This document shows positions 22,414 through 31,320 of a stretch of 38,605 bases of DNA, one piece after another (within the stretch, counting starts at the first letter, position 1; the number at the start of each line of letters is the position of its first letter). Under the pieces are notes generated by a model. The model made no database searches. It was given only the letters and a program-made list of their open reading frames with translations, and was not told the origin of the DNA. Source of the stretch: Acidimicrobiales bacterium. GTDB lineage: Bacteria; Actinomycetota; Acidimicrobiia; Acidimicrobiales; CAIXPF01. Location of the stretch: positions 1 through 38,605 of the forward strand of contig JADLEF010000263.1 of the NCBI GenBank assembly GCA_020846295.1, given 5' to 3'. The position numbers and the translations under genes were made by a program.

Positions 22414-22452
22414 ACCGGGGGCTGACGGCCGCATCGGACCGTCAGCCCCGGT
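22414..22452. terminator. Long hairpin between convergent genes
   Basis: ACC plus a five-G run and CTGACGG (22414-22428) pairs with CCGTCAGCCCCGGT (22439-22452): 14 base pairs with one bulged G and a 10-nt loop. It sits between the LEH-like stop (22411) and the convergent VOC stop (22467). No T-tract follows. Confidence 0.55.
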
Positions 22453-22466
22453 CACCGTTGGTCTGC

Positions 22467-23039
22467 TCAGCTGCCGGTGACGGCGGCGAGCGGCACCCGG
22501 TTGCCGTCGGCATCGGCGGGCGGCAGGACCGCGTCCTGCGGTCCGAAGGTCTTCGTCCACGCCGCGATCTCCAGCACGATGCCATCGGGGTCCTGGAAGT
22601 ACGCCGAGCGCACGAACACGCCGGGGTGGACCTCCTTGGCGATGGTGGACTCGCTGTCGTCGTGGTTGAGCACCGGCGACACCGCGACACCCTTGGCCTT
22701 GAGGCGGGCCACGCACTCGTCGAAGCGCTCCGGCGGCACATCGAACGCCACGTGGTTCATCGAGCCGTGAGCGGAGACGATCGGCCCGACGCCGGGCATG
22801 TTGGCCGCCGAGGCGACGCCGGGAGCGGCTTCGGGGGCGCCCGGGAACCAGAAGAAGGCGAGGCTGGTGTCGTTGCCGCAGTCGAAGAAGAAGTGCTGCG
22901 CGCCGCCGGGGATCTCGAGCGTCTTGATCAGCGGCAGGCCCAGCACGTTGGTGTAGAAGTCCACGGTGCGGGCCATGTCCTTGCAGACCAGGGCCAGGTG
23001 GTTGATGCCGCGGAAGCTGAACTCGGTGTTGTCGGCCAT
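22467..23039 (-). CDS. VOC family protein (extradiol dioxygenase/glyoxalase fold)
   Basis: 190 aa from ATG 23039, preceded by GGGGG at 5 nt. Contains GINHLALVCKDMARTVDFY (metal ligand His14), a second-half MNHVAFDVPPERF with His, and FQDPDGIVLEIAAWT with the terminal Glu. The 2-His-1-carboxylate set of metal-dependent VOC enzymes therefore looks complete. Resembles catechol-2,3-dioxygenase-like proteins of unknown substrate. Divergent from the CMD-family gene across 57 bp. Confidence 0.9.
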   Translation of the reverse strand: MADNTEFSFRGINHLALVCKDMARTVDFYTNVLGLPLIKTLEIPGGAQHFFFDCGNDTSLAFFWFPGAPEAAPGVASAANMPGVGPIVSAHGSMNHVAFDVPPERFDECVARLKAKGVAVSPVLNHDDSESTIAKEVHPGVFVRSAYFQDPDGIVLEIAAWTKTFGPQDAVLPPADADGNRVPLAAVTGS

Positions 23040-23084
23040 GGGACCCCCGTGTGGTGTCGTCGATCGAGCGCCGATCGTCGGCTC

Positions 23085-23091
23085 TACAGTA
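23085..23091. promoter_or_regulatory. Overlapping divergent -10 elements (TACAGTA)
   Basis: On the plus strand TACAGT (23085-23090) ends 6 nt before the GTG at 23097. On the minus strand TACTGT (23091-23086) lies 46 nt before the VOC ATG at 23039, which has its own ribosome site. The two elements share five bases, so both promoters cannot be occupied at once. Confidence 0.45.
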
Positions 23092-23096
23092 CCGCT

Positions 23097-23732
23097 GTGA
23101 CCAGAACCCGACAGATCCCCCGCGCCGAGGCCGACGCCTCGGTGCTGCCCGTCTACGACCGCCTCTTCGGCGACCGTGACCCGGTGGCCGAGCCCGGCAC
23201 CGCCACCGGTACACCGGGAAACTGGTGGACCGTGTTCGCCCAGACGCCCGAGCTGCTGCAGCACATGGTGGCCGGCTTCGGGTTGTTCTCCAGCCCGGCC
23301 CGGGTGCTGCCGGCAGACCTTCGCGAGCTCGCCCTGGTTCGCACCGGCTTCGCGTCCGGCAGCCAGTTCGTCTTCTCACAGCACTGCAAGGCGGCACGCG
23401 CCGCCGGCGTGAGCGCCGACAAGGTGGCCGCGGTGAGCACCTGGTCGCTGTCCGACGGGTGGTCGCCCGCCGAGCGCGCCGTGCTCGCCTACACCGACGA
23501 GCTGGTGCTCGGCGATGGGCGGGTGCAGGACGCCACCTTCGCCGCGCTGCAGGCCGAGCTGACGGAGCCGGCCATCATCGAGCTCACCTATGCGGTGACC
23601 AGCTACCGGCTGCACGCCACCATGTGCCGGGCCCTGCGCCTCGAGTACGACGACGTCGACGAGCGGATCGTGGAGATCGCTGCGCCGGCCAAGGGAGCCG
23701 AGGACGTGATGGGCACCATCTCAATGCGCTGA
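23097..23732 (+). CDS. Carboxymuconolactone decarboxylase (CMD/AhpD-like) family protein
   Basis: 211 aa, all-helical CMD fold: LRELALVRTGFASGSQFVFSQH, ARAAGVS and a second helix pair ending YRLHATMCRALRLEYDD. The AhpD redox CxxC pair is not present; there is one Cys after the SQH segment. It is thus closer to uncharacterised CMD-like proteins than to alkylhydroperoxidase AhpD. Start GTG 23097 follows a -10 by 6 nt without a ribosome site. Its 3' end overlaps the convergent esterase gene by 12 bp. Confidence 0.88.
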   Translation: MTRTRQIPRAEADASVLPVYDRLFGDRDPVAEPGTATGTPGNWWTVFAQTPELLQHMVAGFGLFSSPARVLPADLRELALVRTGFASGSQFVFSQHCKAARAAGVSADKVAAVSTWSLSDGWSPAERAVLAYTDELVLGDGRVQDATFAALQAELTEPAIIELTYAVTSYRLHATMCRALRLEYDDVDERIVEIAAPAKGAEDVMGTISMR

Positions 23733-25211
23733 GCCACCGAACGCCCGGGCGATGGCGTCGGGGAGCTCCTCGATCCACTGGATCAGCTCGTGGGCGCACA
23801 CCCGTTCCACCCAGTGGTGCTCCACGCCGGTCATCTCCAGGAAGGCGTGCCAGGAGTAGGTGGACAGGTGGAACTGGCCTTCGTAGACGCCGGCGCACAG
23901 CTGGATGTAGGGGGCCTCTCCCGACGCCCAGCGCTCGTTGCCGTTGGGTGGCATGCCCGACGAGTAGGCGATGACGTGGCCGAACCGCTCGGGGTGGCGC
24001 ACCGCGATGCTCAGCGCGTGGGCGCCGCCGTCCGACGCGCCGCACACCGCGCGCCGGGCCCGTTCGGTGGCCACGTTGTAGGTGCGTTCGGCCCACGCCG
24101 GCACCTCGTCGAGGAAGAAGCCGGCGTGGGCGGCGTAGGCGCCGGGGTCGTAGCCGGGGAAGTACTCACCGGTACGGTTACGGCCCGCGTGGGGGGCGAC
24201 GATGACGCATCGCGGCGCGGTCCCCGCCTCGATGGCCGCGTCCACCCGGCGTGTGTAGGGGGCGAAGAACTGCCCGTCGGCGGAGTAGACCACCGGCAGG
24301 TTCTCGGCCGGGTCGAACCCGGCGGGCAGGTAGACGCTGACCTTGCGGGGCCGGCCCAGCGACTCGCTGGGCAGCTCGTGTTCCTCGACGCGGCCGACGA
24401 TGGTGTCGTTGGTCGGCGCGGCCGGGCGGGCGTTCACGCCGCGGAAGCGGCCGTCGGGGTCGGGGCGCACGCTGAAGGCGGGGCGACCGTCCTCGTCGAG
24501 CGGCCAGAAGCCATAGGTGAACACCGCCTCGTCGAGGCGGTGCACCCGCACGGTCAGCACCAGCAACGACCCGACCCGCCACATGGGCAGCTCGAAGAGC
24601 GGCCCGACGATGGCGCCGATCAGCGGACGGTCGCACACCACGGTGAGCTCGTCGCCGTCCGCCCAGATCGGTTGGCCCTCGGCTGCCCAGCGGGCCCGCA
24701 GCTCCTCCTCGGTGGGGTCCCGCCAGATCCGCACGTAGCCCTGGCTGTGGTCCGGGGGACCGCCGTCGGTCCGGGCCGCGGCGGCGGCGCGGTTCGCCGC
24801 CTCGACCTCGCGGCGCAGCTCCTCGATCGACCCGACCCCGAACTCGGCGCGCAGCTCGTCGGACACGGTGCCGTCGAGCGGGGCGAGGAGCAGCTCACCC
24901 TTGTACTCGTAGGCGAACGTGCCGAAGCGCTGGGTGCGGCTGCTCATGACCGCGGCGCGGTCCACCGCCTCGGCGCAGACGCGCCCCGCACCGGGCACGC
25001 CGCTCTGGTGGGCCCGCAGCGCCAGCTGGGCAGCGGTCTGCAGGTCCGCCGGGAACCCCTGCCGGCTCAGCAGCGCGGCAGCGCGCACCGCGTCCTGCCC
25101 GTCGGCGGCGCCCAGATCGGGATGGCTCCGCAGCGGGGCGAGCGAGTCGGGCCCGAGGTCACCGGCCGCTTCGAGGCCGTCGAGCAGGTCGGCGAGGCGT
25201 TCCCGTTGCAT
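23721..25211 (-). CDS. Esterase (enterochelin esterase/EsteraseD-type alpha/beta hydrolase) with DUF6624-like N-terminus
   Basis: 496 aa in three parts. Residues 1-140 are helical with AEAVDRAAVMSSRTQRFGT and look like a DUF6624-type domain, a tentative match. Residues about 155-280 resemble the beta-rich N-domain of Fes-type esterases. From about 300 there is an alpha/beta hydrolase with KVSVYLPAGF, nucleophile Ser393 in CGASDGG, an acidic CAGVYEG and probable catalytic His474 in CAHEL. Likely cytoplasmic, since no signal peptide is seen. ATG 25211 lies 6 nt after TATGTT with no ribosome site. Confidence 0.87.
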   Translation of the reverse strand: MQRERLADLLDGLEAAGDLGPDSLAPLRSHPDLGAADGQDAVRAAALLSRQGFPADLQTAAQLALRAHQSGVPGAGRVCAEAVDRAAVMSSRTQRFGTFAYEYKGELLLAPLDGTVSDELRAEFGVGSIEELRREVEAANRAAAAARTDGGPPDHSQGYVRIWRDPTEEELRARWAAEGQPIWADGDELTVVCDRPLIGAIVGPLFELPMWRVGSLLVLTVRVHRLDEAVFTYGFWPLDEDGRPAFSVRPDPDGRFRGVNARPAAPTNDTIVGRVEEHELPSESLGRPRKVSVYLPAGFDPAENLPVVYSADGQFFAPYTRRVDAAIEAGTAPRCVIVAPHAGRNRTGEYFPGYDPGAYAAHAGFFLDEVPAWAERTYNVATERARRAVCGASDGGAHALSIAVRHPERFGHVIAYSSGMPPNGNERWASGEAPYIQLCAGVYEGQFHLSTYSWHAFLEMTGVEHHWVERVCAHELIQWIEELPDAIARAFGGSAH

Positions 25212-25217
25212 GGCGTC

Positions 25218-25223
25218 AACATA
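25218..25223 (-). promoter_or_regulatory. -10 element (TATGTT), leaderless esterase gene
   Basis: TATGTT on the minus strand ends 6 nt before the ATG at 25211; no ribosome site is present. It confirms the start against much longer upstream open frame. Confidence 0.5.
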
Positions 25224-25298
25224 GGCGCCAGCCCGAGGTCGCGCTCGGGGAACCCCCACGGTGAAATGTCGCGGCGTCTCGCGGTGTTGCACCCGGTG

Positions 25299-25820
25299 AT
25301 GAACGCTTCCATCCCCGTCGACGTGCTGGGCGTGCAGGTGGCCGGTGAGGGCCAGACCCCGCTGGTCCTGCTGCGCGAGCTGGCCGAACCCCATCGGATC
25401 GTGCCCGTCGCCATCGGCGGGAACGAGGCGGTGGCCATCGCCCTCGGGCTGCAGCGGGTGGAGACGCCGCGGCCCATGACCCACGATCTCCTGGTGGACG
25501 TACTGGCCAGTACGTCCACCGCCGTCGAGCAGGTGACCATCACCGAGGTGCGCGACGGCACCTTCATCGCCGAGGTCGCGCTCAGCGGCCCGCACGGCCC
25601 CCGCACGGTGGACTGCCGGCCCTCCGATGCCATCGCCCTCGCCGTGCGGCTCGAGGTACCGGTGTTCGTGGCCGAGTCGGTGGTGGACGCCGCCGGCGTG
25701 GCGCTGATGCTCGAGCCGCCCGACGACGAGGGCGATGCCGACGCCGAAGGCGATCCCGAGGAGCTGGTGGCCGAGTTCCGCTCGTTCCTCGACTCGGTGG
25801 ACCCGGGCGACTTCAGCTAG
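25299..25820 (+). CDS. Bifunctional nuclease family protein (DUF151/BFN)
   Basis: 173 aa. The BFN domain is clear: VDVLGVQVAGEGQTPLVLLRE, IVPVAIGGNEAVAIAL, HDLLVDVLASTSTAVEQVTI and VDCRPSDAIALAVRLEVPVFV. It ends in an acidic tail (PDDEGDADAEGDPEEL). Plant and bacterial homologues have been described with RNase/DNase activity, though the biological role in actinobacteria is not settled. ATG 25299 is chosen from where homology begins; in-frame ATG 25266 and GTG 25296 are alternatives. No ribosome site is visible. Ends 8 nt from the convergent DUF2461 gene. Confidence 0.9.
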   Translation: MNASIPVDVLGVQVAGEGQTPLVLLRELAEPHRIVPVAIGGNEAVAIALGLQRVETPRPMTHDLLVDVLASTSTAVEQVTITEVRDGTFIAEVALSGPHGPRTVDCRPSDAIALAVRLEVPVFVAESVVDAAGVALMLEPPDDEGDADAEGDPEELVAEFRSFLDSVDPGDFS

Positions 25821-25828
25821 GTGCCGGT

Positions 25829-26503
25829 CTAGAACGCCTCGGCGTCCGGTGGGGCCTCGTTGCTGGGGCCGACGTTCGACTCGAGCCAGCGGTTCAGCGG
25901 CTCAGCCGCGTCCCACACCTCGCGGATGCGGCCGACCACCTTCGGGGTGTGCAGCCACGCCGGTGCGCCGAAGTCCTTCGAGGCGATGGCCCCCTTCCAA
26001 CGCAGCCACTCGATGCGGGGGTGGTCGACCGCGACGCCCTTGGGCGCCCGCTTCAGCGGGGGTTCCGCTCCGCCGCCGATGTCGAGCCTGGCCCCCCGCA
26101 CGGCGCGGACCGCGTCGACGAAGGCGCTGCCCTGCCGGTCATCCGCGACGGCGTCGCGGAACCGTGCCAGCTGGTCCTTGGCCAGCAGGTACATGCCGGT
26201 GCCGACGAAGAGGCCCCTGGCCGAGATGGCCACGTAGTTGATCGAGCCGCCCTCGCGCTCGTGCACCGCGCCGCACTGCGTCTTGTACAGCGACTTGTCC
26301 TTGCTGAAGCGCACGTCGCGGTTGGGTCGGAAGATGTGCACCGGCTGGAAGCGATCGCCGAGCGCCTCGCCCAGGGCCAACATGGCGCCCCGCACGTGCT
26401 CGTCGTAGAACGGCTTGTGGGCCAGCCAGTACGGGCGGGTGTTGTCCGCCTCGAGGCCGGCGTAGAACGTCAGTGTCTCCGGAACGAACCCCTGGAACGC
26501 CAC
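25829..26503 (-). CDS. DUF2461/TIGR02453 family protein
   Basis: 224 aa from GTG 26503. Family hallmarks are PETLTFYAGLEADNTRPYWLAHK near the N-terminus, FRPNRDVRFSKDKSLYKT (about 58-75), and ISARGLFVGTGMYLLAKDQL. DUF2461 proteins are widespread single-domain cytoplasmic proteins of unknown biochemical function. It follows the universal-stress gene by 50 nt on the same strand and could be its operon partner. Confidence 0.92.
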   Translation of the reverse strand: MAFQGFVPETLTFYAGLEADNTRPYWLAHKPFYDEHVRGAMLALGEALGDRFQPVHIFRPNRDVRFSKDKSLYKTQCGAVHEREGGSINYVAISARGLFVGTGMYLLAKDQLARFRDAVADDRQGSAFVDAVRAVRGARLDIGGGAEPPLKRAPKGVAVDHPRIEWLRWKGAIASKDFGAPAWLHTPKVVGRIREVWDAAEPLNRWLESNVGPSNEAPPDAEAF

Positions 26504-26553
26504 GTCGGAGAGCTTCGCGCGCCGGGGCCGGTCGGCGCACCGGCCAGCGCGGG

Positions 26554-28008
26554 TCAGTGCCGGGTGTGCCGCTCGATGTCGTGCTGCTTGTCGTCGTGCT
26601 GCTCGTCGTCGAGCAGCTCGCGTTCCTGCACGTAGCCCAGCCCCTCGGTGGAGGTGGTGGTGGCGGCGTGCGGGGTCTCGGTCACCGTCGCCTCGGCGTT
26701 CTCGGCGCCGCGCAGGTCGATCACGTCGCGGTTCATCACGACGTTGCGGTAGAGGCCGGCCAGACCGCCGACCACCAGGCCGGCCACCGAGGCGCCGATG
26801 GTGACGACGGTGGTGACCAGCGAGCCGGACCCGGCCAGCACGCAGGCGGCCAGGGCGACCACCCCGGCGGTCAGGCCGGCGGCCGCCGCCACCAGCGCCG
26901 CCGGCCGGCCGACGGCGGCGAGGTTCTCGTGGTCGTTGCGCTGGATCTGACCGACCGTGCGGGGCCGCTGGTCGTCGCGCTCCACGATGTGGTGGCGCGA
27001 CGAGTCACCACCGCGGCGTCGCTCCGAGTCGGCCACCCTCGCGGCGGCCTCGCCGACGGTCGACTCGGCGGCCCGGCCGGTGGTCGGGCCCGCGTCCGTC
27101 GAGACGGCGGATCCACCCGGCACGGCCCGGTCGAGCCACGCCGCGGCGGGCAGCCCGAGCTGCGGCGGCACCACGATGACGGCGTGGCCGTCCGGCGTAG
27201 CCAACAGCTCGTCGTCCAAGCGGCCGGCGGCACCGAGCCGGCCGAGCACCGGCGCGTGGGTCAGCACCGCAGGACCGCGGGGCTCCGAGCCGGCGACCAC
27301 GATCACCGTGGTGGGTGCCGGCCCGGCCGCCACGCGGCGCACGGCGTCGGCGGCCGGGCCGGGCTCACGGCGGAACGCGCCGACGGGTCCGATGTCGTCG
27401 ACCTGGCGACGGGCGTCGAGCTCCCCGGGATAGGTCCATGCCGGCTCGGCGGGATGGGGGAACGTGTCGGCCTGGGGCTGGTAGGCGAGCACGGCCGTGA
27501 TGCGGGCGGGGTCGTGCACCGCGACCCGGGTGAACCACAACGGGGCCCGGTCGTGGCTGGAGCCGTCCACCGCCACCACCCACGCGGTGTCGAGGTCCGG
27601 CGGCTGCATACCAGTCGGTATGACGGCAACCGATGCGCCGCCGTCGTCGAGCAGTTCGCGGGCGAGGGCGTGCACCGTGGCGGCGCGCCGTTCATCGGTG
27701 CCGATCACGATCAGATCGGCGTCGAGATCCTCGGCGATGGTCCGCATGGCGTCCACCGGGTCGCCCGGCAGGTCGACGTAGCCGACCGCGGCGGCGGCGC
27801 CGTTGCGGCTGCGGTCGCGGGCCAGCTGCGCCTGCTCGACGGCGGCGTCACGCACGCGGTAGCGGTCCTCCTCGGACGGCGGGATCGCACCGGCGGCGAG
27901 GTACACCAGGGTCACCCGGGCGTCGTGGGTGGCCGCCAACCCGAACGCCCACTGGGCGGCGCTGTGGGCGGCAGGGGAGTCGTCGAAGGCGACGATGAGG
28001 TGTTCCAT
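26554..28008 (-). CDS. Tandem universal stress protein fused to a C-terminal membrane segment
   Basis: 484 aa from ATG 28008 (GTG 28011 is adjacent). Two USP modules: the first, residues 1 to about 130, is complete (LIVAFDDSPAAHSAAQWA, ADLIVIGTDERR, ASVAVIP). The second, about 140-275, is degenerate (WVVAVDGSSHDRAPLWF, VIVVPPQ). A charged linker with RRRGGDSSRHHIVERDD follows. Residues about 365-425 then form two hydrophobic helices rich in Ala, Gly and Val, and the tail ends in an Asp/His-rich stretch (DDEQHDDKQHDIERH). USP domains are normally soluble ATP- or ligand-binding proteins, so tethering to the membrane is unusual. Confidence 0.87.
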   Translation of the reverse strand: MEHLIVAFDDSPAAHSAAQWAFGLAATHDARVTLVYLAAGAIPPSEEDRYRVRDAAVEQAQLARDRSRNGAAAAVGYVDLPGDPVDAMRTIAEDLDADLIVIGTDERRAATVHALARELLDDGGASVAVIPTGMQPPDLDTAWVVAVDGSSHDRAPLWFTRVAVHDPARITAVLAYQPQADTFPHPAEPAWTYPGELDARRQVDDIGPVGAFRREPGPAADAVRRVAAGPAPTTVIVVAGSEPRGPAVLTHAPVLGRLGAAGRLDDELLATPDGHAVIVVPPQLGLPAAAWLDRAVPGGSAVSTDAGPTTGRAAESTVGEAAARVADSERRRGGDSSRHHIVERDDQRPRTVGQIQRNDHENLAAVGRPAALVAAAAGLTAGVVALAACVLAGSGSLVTTVVTIGASVAGLVVGGLAGLYRNVVMNRDVIDLRGAENAEATVTETPHAATTTSTEGLGYVQERELLDDEQHDDKQHDIERHTRH

Positions 28009-28053
28009 CACCGGGGACCCGTACCCCGCTCGGTGGGGCCGGTAACCGCATGC

Positions 28054-29526
28054 TCAGCCCTTGGGCGGGATGCGTCGCATGGTGGGGGCGGCGTCGACGT
28101 CCTTGATGAACGACGCGGCCACGAACCCGAGCGCCGCGAGCACGACCGACCCGAGGAACGCGTCGTGGTACGCCGCCACCAGCTGCGGCACCGCCTGGGC
28201 TCCGGTGAGGTCCCCGACGAGCGCGTCGCGGCGTTCGAGCAGGATGGTGGCCAGCACCGCCACCCCGACCGCAGCGCCGGCCTGGCGTTGGGCCTGGAAC
28301 AGCGCTGACGCCCGGCCGGTGGACTCCGGGCGGATGCGGGCGAAGGCGGCAGCCTGCAGGGGGATGAACCCGAAGCCGATGGTCAGGCCGCGACCGAACA
28401 TCAACGCCCGGATCGTCCATTCGCTCGTGTCCAGCCCGACCTTGACGAAGGCGAGGGTGATCACCGCGTTGGCCGCCATGCCGAACATGATCAGCCGGCG
28501 TGGCCCGATGCGCGGGTAGAGGTAACCGCCGATGAAGCGGGCGGTGACGAACATGCCGACCGCCTGCGGGAAGGTGGTGAGCCCCGACTGGAACGGGCTG
28601 AGCTGTCGTGGGCCCTGCAGAAACTGCGGTAGGAGGAACAGCAGGCCCAACATGGCGCCGAAGCTGGCGAAGGACACCAGGTTGGGGGTGCGGAAGGAGC
28701 GGTCCGCCAGCAGTCGGAGGTCGAGCAGCGGGTTGGTCTTGGCCAGCTCCACCTTGATCAGGGCGATGAACATGACCACGGCGAACGCCAGCGACACGAC
28801 CACGATGGCGTCCATCCAGCCCCGCACCGGGCCTTCGGCCAGGCCGTAGAGCAGCGCGGCGAGGCCGAGCCCGGACAGCAGGAACCCGGCCACGTCGAAG
28901 CGGCCGGCGGCGGGCTCGGTGTGCTCGCGCAGGTAGATCACGGCGAACGCGAGCCCAAGCACGCCGAGCGGGAGGTTCACGTAGAAGATCCACCGCCAGG
29001 ACGCCTTCTCCACCAGCAGGCCGCCGAGGATGGGGCCCAGCGCGGGGGCGACGACGGTGACCATGGCCAGGATCGATGACGCCCGGGGCCGCTCGATCGG
29101 GGGGAACGCCCGGTACAGCATCGCCGTGCCGACGGGGGTGAGCATGCCGCCGCCCACGCCCTGCAGGACCCGGAACACGATCAGCGACTCGATGCTCCAC
29201 GCCGCACCGCACAGGGCCGACGCCGCGGTGAAGGTGAACAGGGCGAACACGAAGATGCGCTTGGTGCCGAAGCGGTCGCCGAGCCAGCCCGAGGCCGGGA
29301 TCCACAGCGCCAGGCTGAGCAGGTAGCCAGTCACCACCCACTCGATGGTGTTGGTGTCGGCCTTGAACTCGGTCGCCAGGGTGGGCAGGGCGACGTTGAC
29401 GATCGTGGTGTCGAGGATGTCCATGAACAGCCCGAGCACGAACGCGATGGCGACGATGTACTTGTACTCGACCGTCCGGCCCAGCAGCCGGGCGGCCGGC
29501 GGGGCATCGTCGATGGCCTGTTCCAT
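28054..29526 (-). CDS. MFS transporter, DHA2 (EmrB/QacA) drug:H+ antiporter family
   Basis: About 490 aa with 14 hydrophobic segments. DHA2 landmarks are LDTTIVNVALPTL (first helix), the loop motif GWLGDRFGTKR, and the antiporter motif C in VAPALGPILGGLL. Start ATG 29526 is chosen for GAGCGGA upstream; GTG 29553, 11 nt after the VOC stop, is an alternative. It would export a drug or hydrophobic metabolite using the proton gradient. Co-directional with the upstream VOC gene, a pairing often seen in resistance or detoxification units, though that is inference here. Confidence 0.94.
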   Translation of the reverse strand: MEQAIDDAPPAARLLGRTVEYKYIVAIAFVLGLFMDILDTTIVNVALPTLATEFKADTNTIEWVVTGYLLSLALWIPASGWLGDRFGTKRIFVFALFTFTAASALCGAAWSIESLIVFRVLQGVGGGMLTPVGTAMLYRAFPPIERPRASSILAMVTVVAPALGPILGGLLVEKASWRWIFYVNLPLGVLGLAFAVIYLREHTEPAAGRFDVAGFLLSGLGLAALLYGLAEGPVRGWMDAIVVVSLAFAVVMFIALIKVELAKTNPLLDLRLLADRSFRTPNLVSFASFGAMLGLLFLLPQFLQGPRQLSPFQSGLTTFPQAVGMFVTARFIGGYLYPRIGPRRLIMFGMAANAVITLAFVKVGLDTSEWTIRALMFGRGLTIGFGFIPLQAAAFARIRPESTGRASALFQAQRQAGAAVGVAVLATILLERRDALVGDLTGAQAVPQLVAAYHDAFLGSVVLAALGFVAASFIKDVDAAPTMRRIPPKG

Positions 29527-29564
29527 GGGCGGTCCGCTCGATTCTGCCGGCACCGCAGCCGGCG

Positions 29565-30035
29565 TCAGGGGCGGACCTTACCTGCGAGCGGCCCGGTGGC
29601 GAAGATGGCCCGCTCGTCGGCGAACGCCTTGAACTCGAGCGCGTTCCCGCTCGGGTCGAGCAGGAAGCAGGTGTGCTGCTCGCCGGGTTCGTCGGCGAAG
29701 CGCACGTAGGGCTCGATGACCCAGTCGGTGCCGGCGGCGCGCAGCCGGGCGACGAGCTCGTGCCACTCGGGGACCGCGAGCAGCAGCCCGAAGTGCCGGG
29801 CGGGGACCTCGTGGCCGTCGACCGCGGAGGTGGCCGGCGGGGCGGATCCGGGCGGGGCGCCGACGGGTGTCTCGGTCGGGGCGAGGTGGGCGACGATCTG
29901 GTGGCCGTAGAGGTCGAAGTCGACCCAGTGGTCGGCGGAGCGGCCCTCAGGGCAGCCGAGCACGCCGCCGTAGAACGCTCTCGCTGCGGCGAGGTCGTGC
30001 ACCGGGAAGGCGAGGTGGAAGCGGGGACGGGTCAT
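29565..30035 (-). CDS. VOC family protein
   Basis: 156 aa from ATG 30035. [36 protein letters not shown] and [18 protein letters not shown] give the two VOC halves and the terminal Glu. The [11 protein letters not shown] segment supplies a second-half His. Upstream in-frame codons to 30098 lie in the divergent BenE promoter and are unlikely to be translated. Function unknown; probably co-transcribed with the MFS exporter. Confidence 0.88.
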   Translation of the reverse strand: MTRPRFHLAFPVHDLAAARAFYGGVLGCPEGRSADHWVDFDLYGHQIVAHLAPTETPVGAPPGSAPPATSAVDGHEVPARHFGLLLAVPEWHELVARLRAAGTDWVIEPYVRFADEPGEQHTCFLLDPSGNALEFKAFADERAIFATGPLAGKVRP

Positions 30036-30067
30036 GGTGGGGATTCTTGCCGGTGATCCGCCGGTGT

Positions 30068-30073
30068 TACGTT
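30068..30073 (+). promoter_or_regulatory. -10 element (TACGTT), leaderless BenE-type gene
   Basis: TACGTT ends 5 nt before the GTG at 30079; a TTGCCG (30047-30052) is 15 nt upstream. It favours the start at 30079 over the longer frame from 30034. Confidence 0.45.
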
Positions 30074-30078
30074 GCGGC

Positions 30079-31311
30079 GTGCTTCGTGACGAGGACAAGG
30101 TCGGTGGTGCCCGCCACCGCCTCCTGGGACCGATCGTGGCCGGGGCGCTGGTCGTGCTGGTCAGCTACAGCGGCCCGATGTTCATCATCCAGGAGGCGGC
30201 GCGCAACGCCGGGTTGTCGGCCGGCCAGGCCAGCAGCTGGATCTTCACCGTGTCGGTCGGCTCCGGGGTGGCCGGGCTGGTGTTGAGCGTCCTGCTGCGC
30301 CAGCCCATCGTGGTGGCGTTCTCCTCTGCCGGCGCGGTGCTGTTGTCGAGCTCGCTGGGTACCTACCGCTATGGCGACGCCATCGGGGCGTACCTGGTGG
30401 TATCGCTCGCCTGTGTGGCGATCGGGTTGTCGTCGACCTTTGGGCGGTTGATGGCGCGGGTGCCGGCGCCGATCGTGTCCGCCATGCTCGCCGGCGTGCT
30501 GTTCCGGTTCGGCACGGGGTACTTCGCCGCGCTGCCCGGGTCCCCGGCGCGGGCCCGGGTCACCGTGTTGGTGGCGCTGATGGGTGCGACCTACTTCGTG
30601 GCCCGCTCCCGCGGGTCGCGGCTGACCATCGTGTGGACCGCGCTGGTGGGGGTGGTGGCCACCGTCGCCCTGCGGCTCACCACCGGGGCGTCGGTGGCGC
30701 TGGCGGTGGTGCGCCCCGAGGCGACGCGCCCGACCCTGCACGCCGGCGCGGTGATCGGCCTGGCGCTGCCGCTGCTGGCCATTGCGCTCTCCTCGCAGTT
30801 CGCGCCCGGGTACGGCGTGTTGAAGGAAGCGGGCTACGAGCCCCGCATGAACCCGGTGCTGGCCGTCACCGGCGCTGCCGGCGCCCTCCTTGCGCCGTTC
30901 GGCTGCCCGGGGTTGAACCTCGCCGCCATCACCGCGGGTCTGGCCACCGGCCCCGACGCGCACCCCGACCCCGCTCGGCGCTATCTGGCCGGCGTGTGGG
31001 CCGGGCTGTTCTACGTTGCGGTCGGGGTGTTCGGGGCCAGCGCCCTGTCGATGTTCGCGTCGATGCCGCAGGAGTTCGTGGCCGCGGTCACCGGGCTGGG
31101 GTTGTTCGGCACGATCGTCAGCTCGGCCGCGACCGCCTTCTCCGATCCGGCCCAGCGGGACGCGGCGGGCGTGACGCTGCTGTGCGCCGCGGCGGGCTTC
31201 AGCCTGTTCCACGTGGCGTCCCCGTTCTGGGCCCTGGTCGCCGGGCTGGCGGTCTCGGCGCTGGCCGAGCGCCGCCGGACCGTGGGGCTGCCTGGCCGGC
31301 GTCGCAGCTGA
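30079..31311 (+). CDS. BenE family benzoate/H+ symporter-like transporter
   Basis: 410 aa with about 12 hydrophobic helices. Family signatures are [13 protein letters not shown] near the N-terminus, [15 protein letters not shown] in the middle, and [29 protein letters not shown], the conserved BenE loop. Would import benzoate or a similar aromatic acid with protons. No benzoate dioxygenase genes lie adjacent, so the natural substrate is open. Converges on Lhr with a 9-nt gap. Confidence 0.92.
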   Translation: MLRDEDKVGGARHRLLGPIVAGALVVLVSYSGPMFIIQEAARNAGLSAGQASSWIFTVSVGSGVAGLVLSVLLRQPIVVAFSSAGAVLLSSSLGTYRYGDAIGAYLVVSLACVAIGLSSTFGRLMARVPAPIVSAMLAGVLFRFGTGYFAALPGSPARARVTVLVALMGATYFVARSRGSRLTIVWTALVGVVATVALRLTTGASVALAVVRPEATRPTLHAGAVIGLALPLLAIALSSQFAPGYGVLKEAGYEPRMNPVLAVTGAAGALLAPFGCPGLNLAAITAGLATGPDAHPDPARRYLAGVWAGLFYVAVGVFGASALSMFASMPQEFVAAVTGLGLFGTIVSSAATAFSDPAQRDAAGVTLLCAAAGFSLFHVASPFWALVAGLAVSALAERRRTVGLPGRRRS

Positions 31312-31320
31312 GACCTGACG

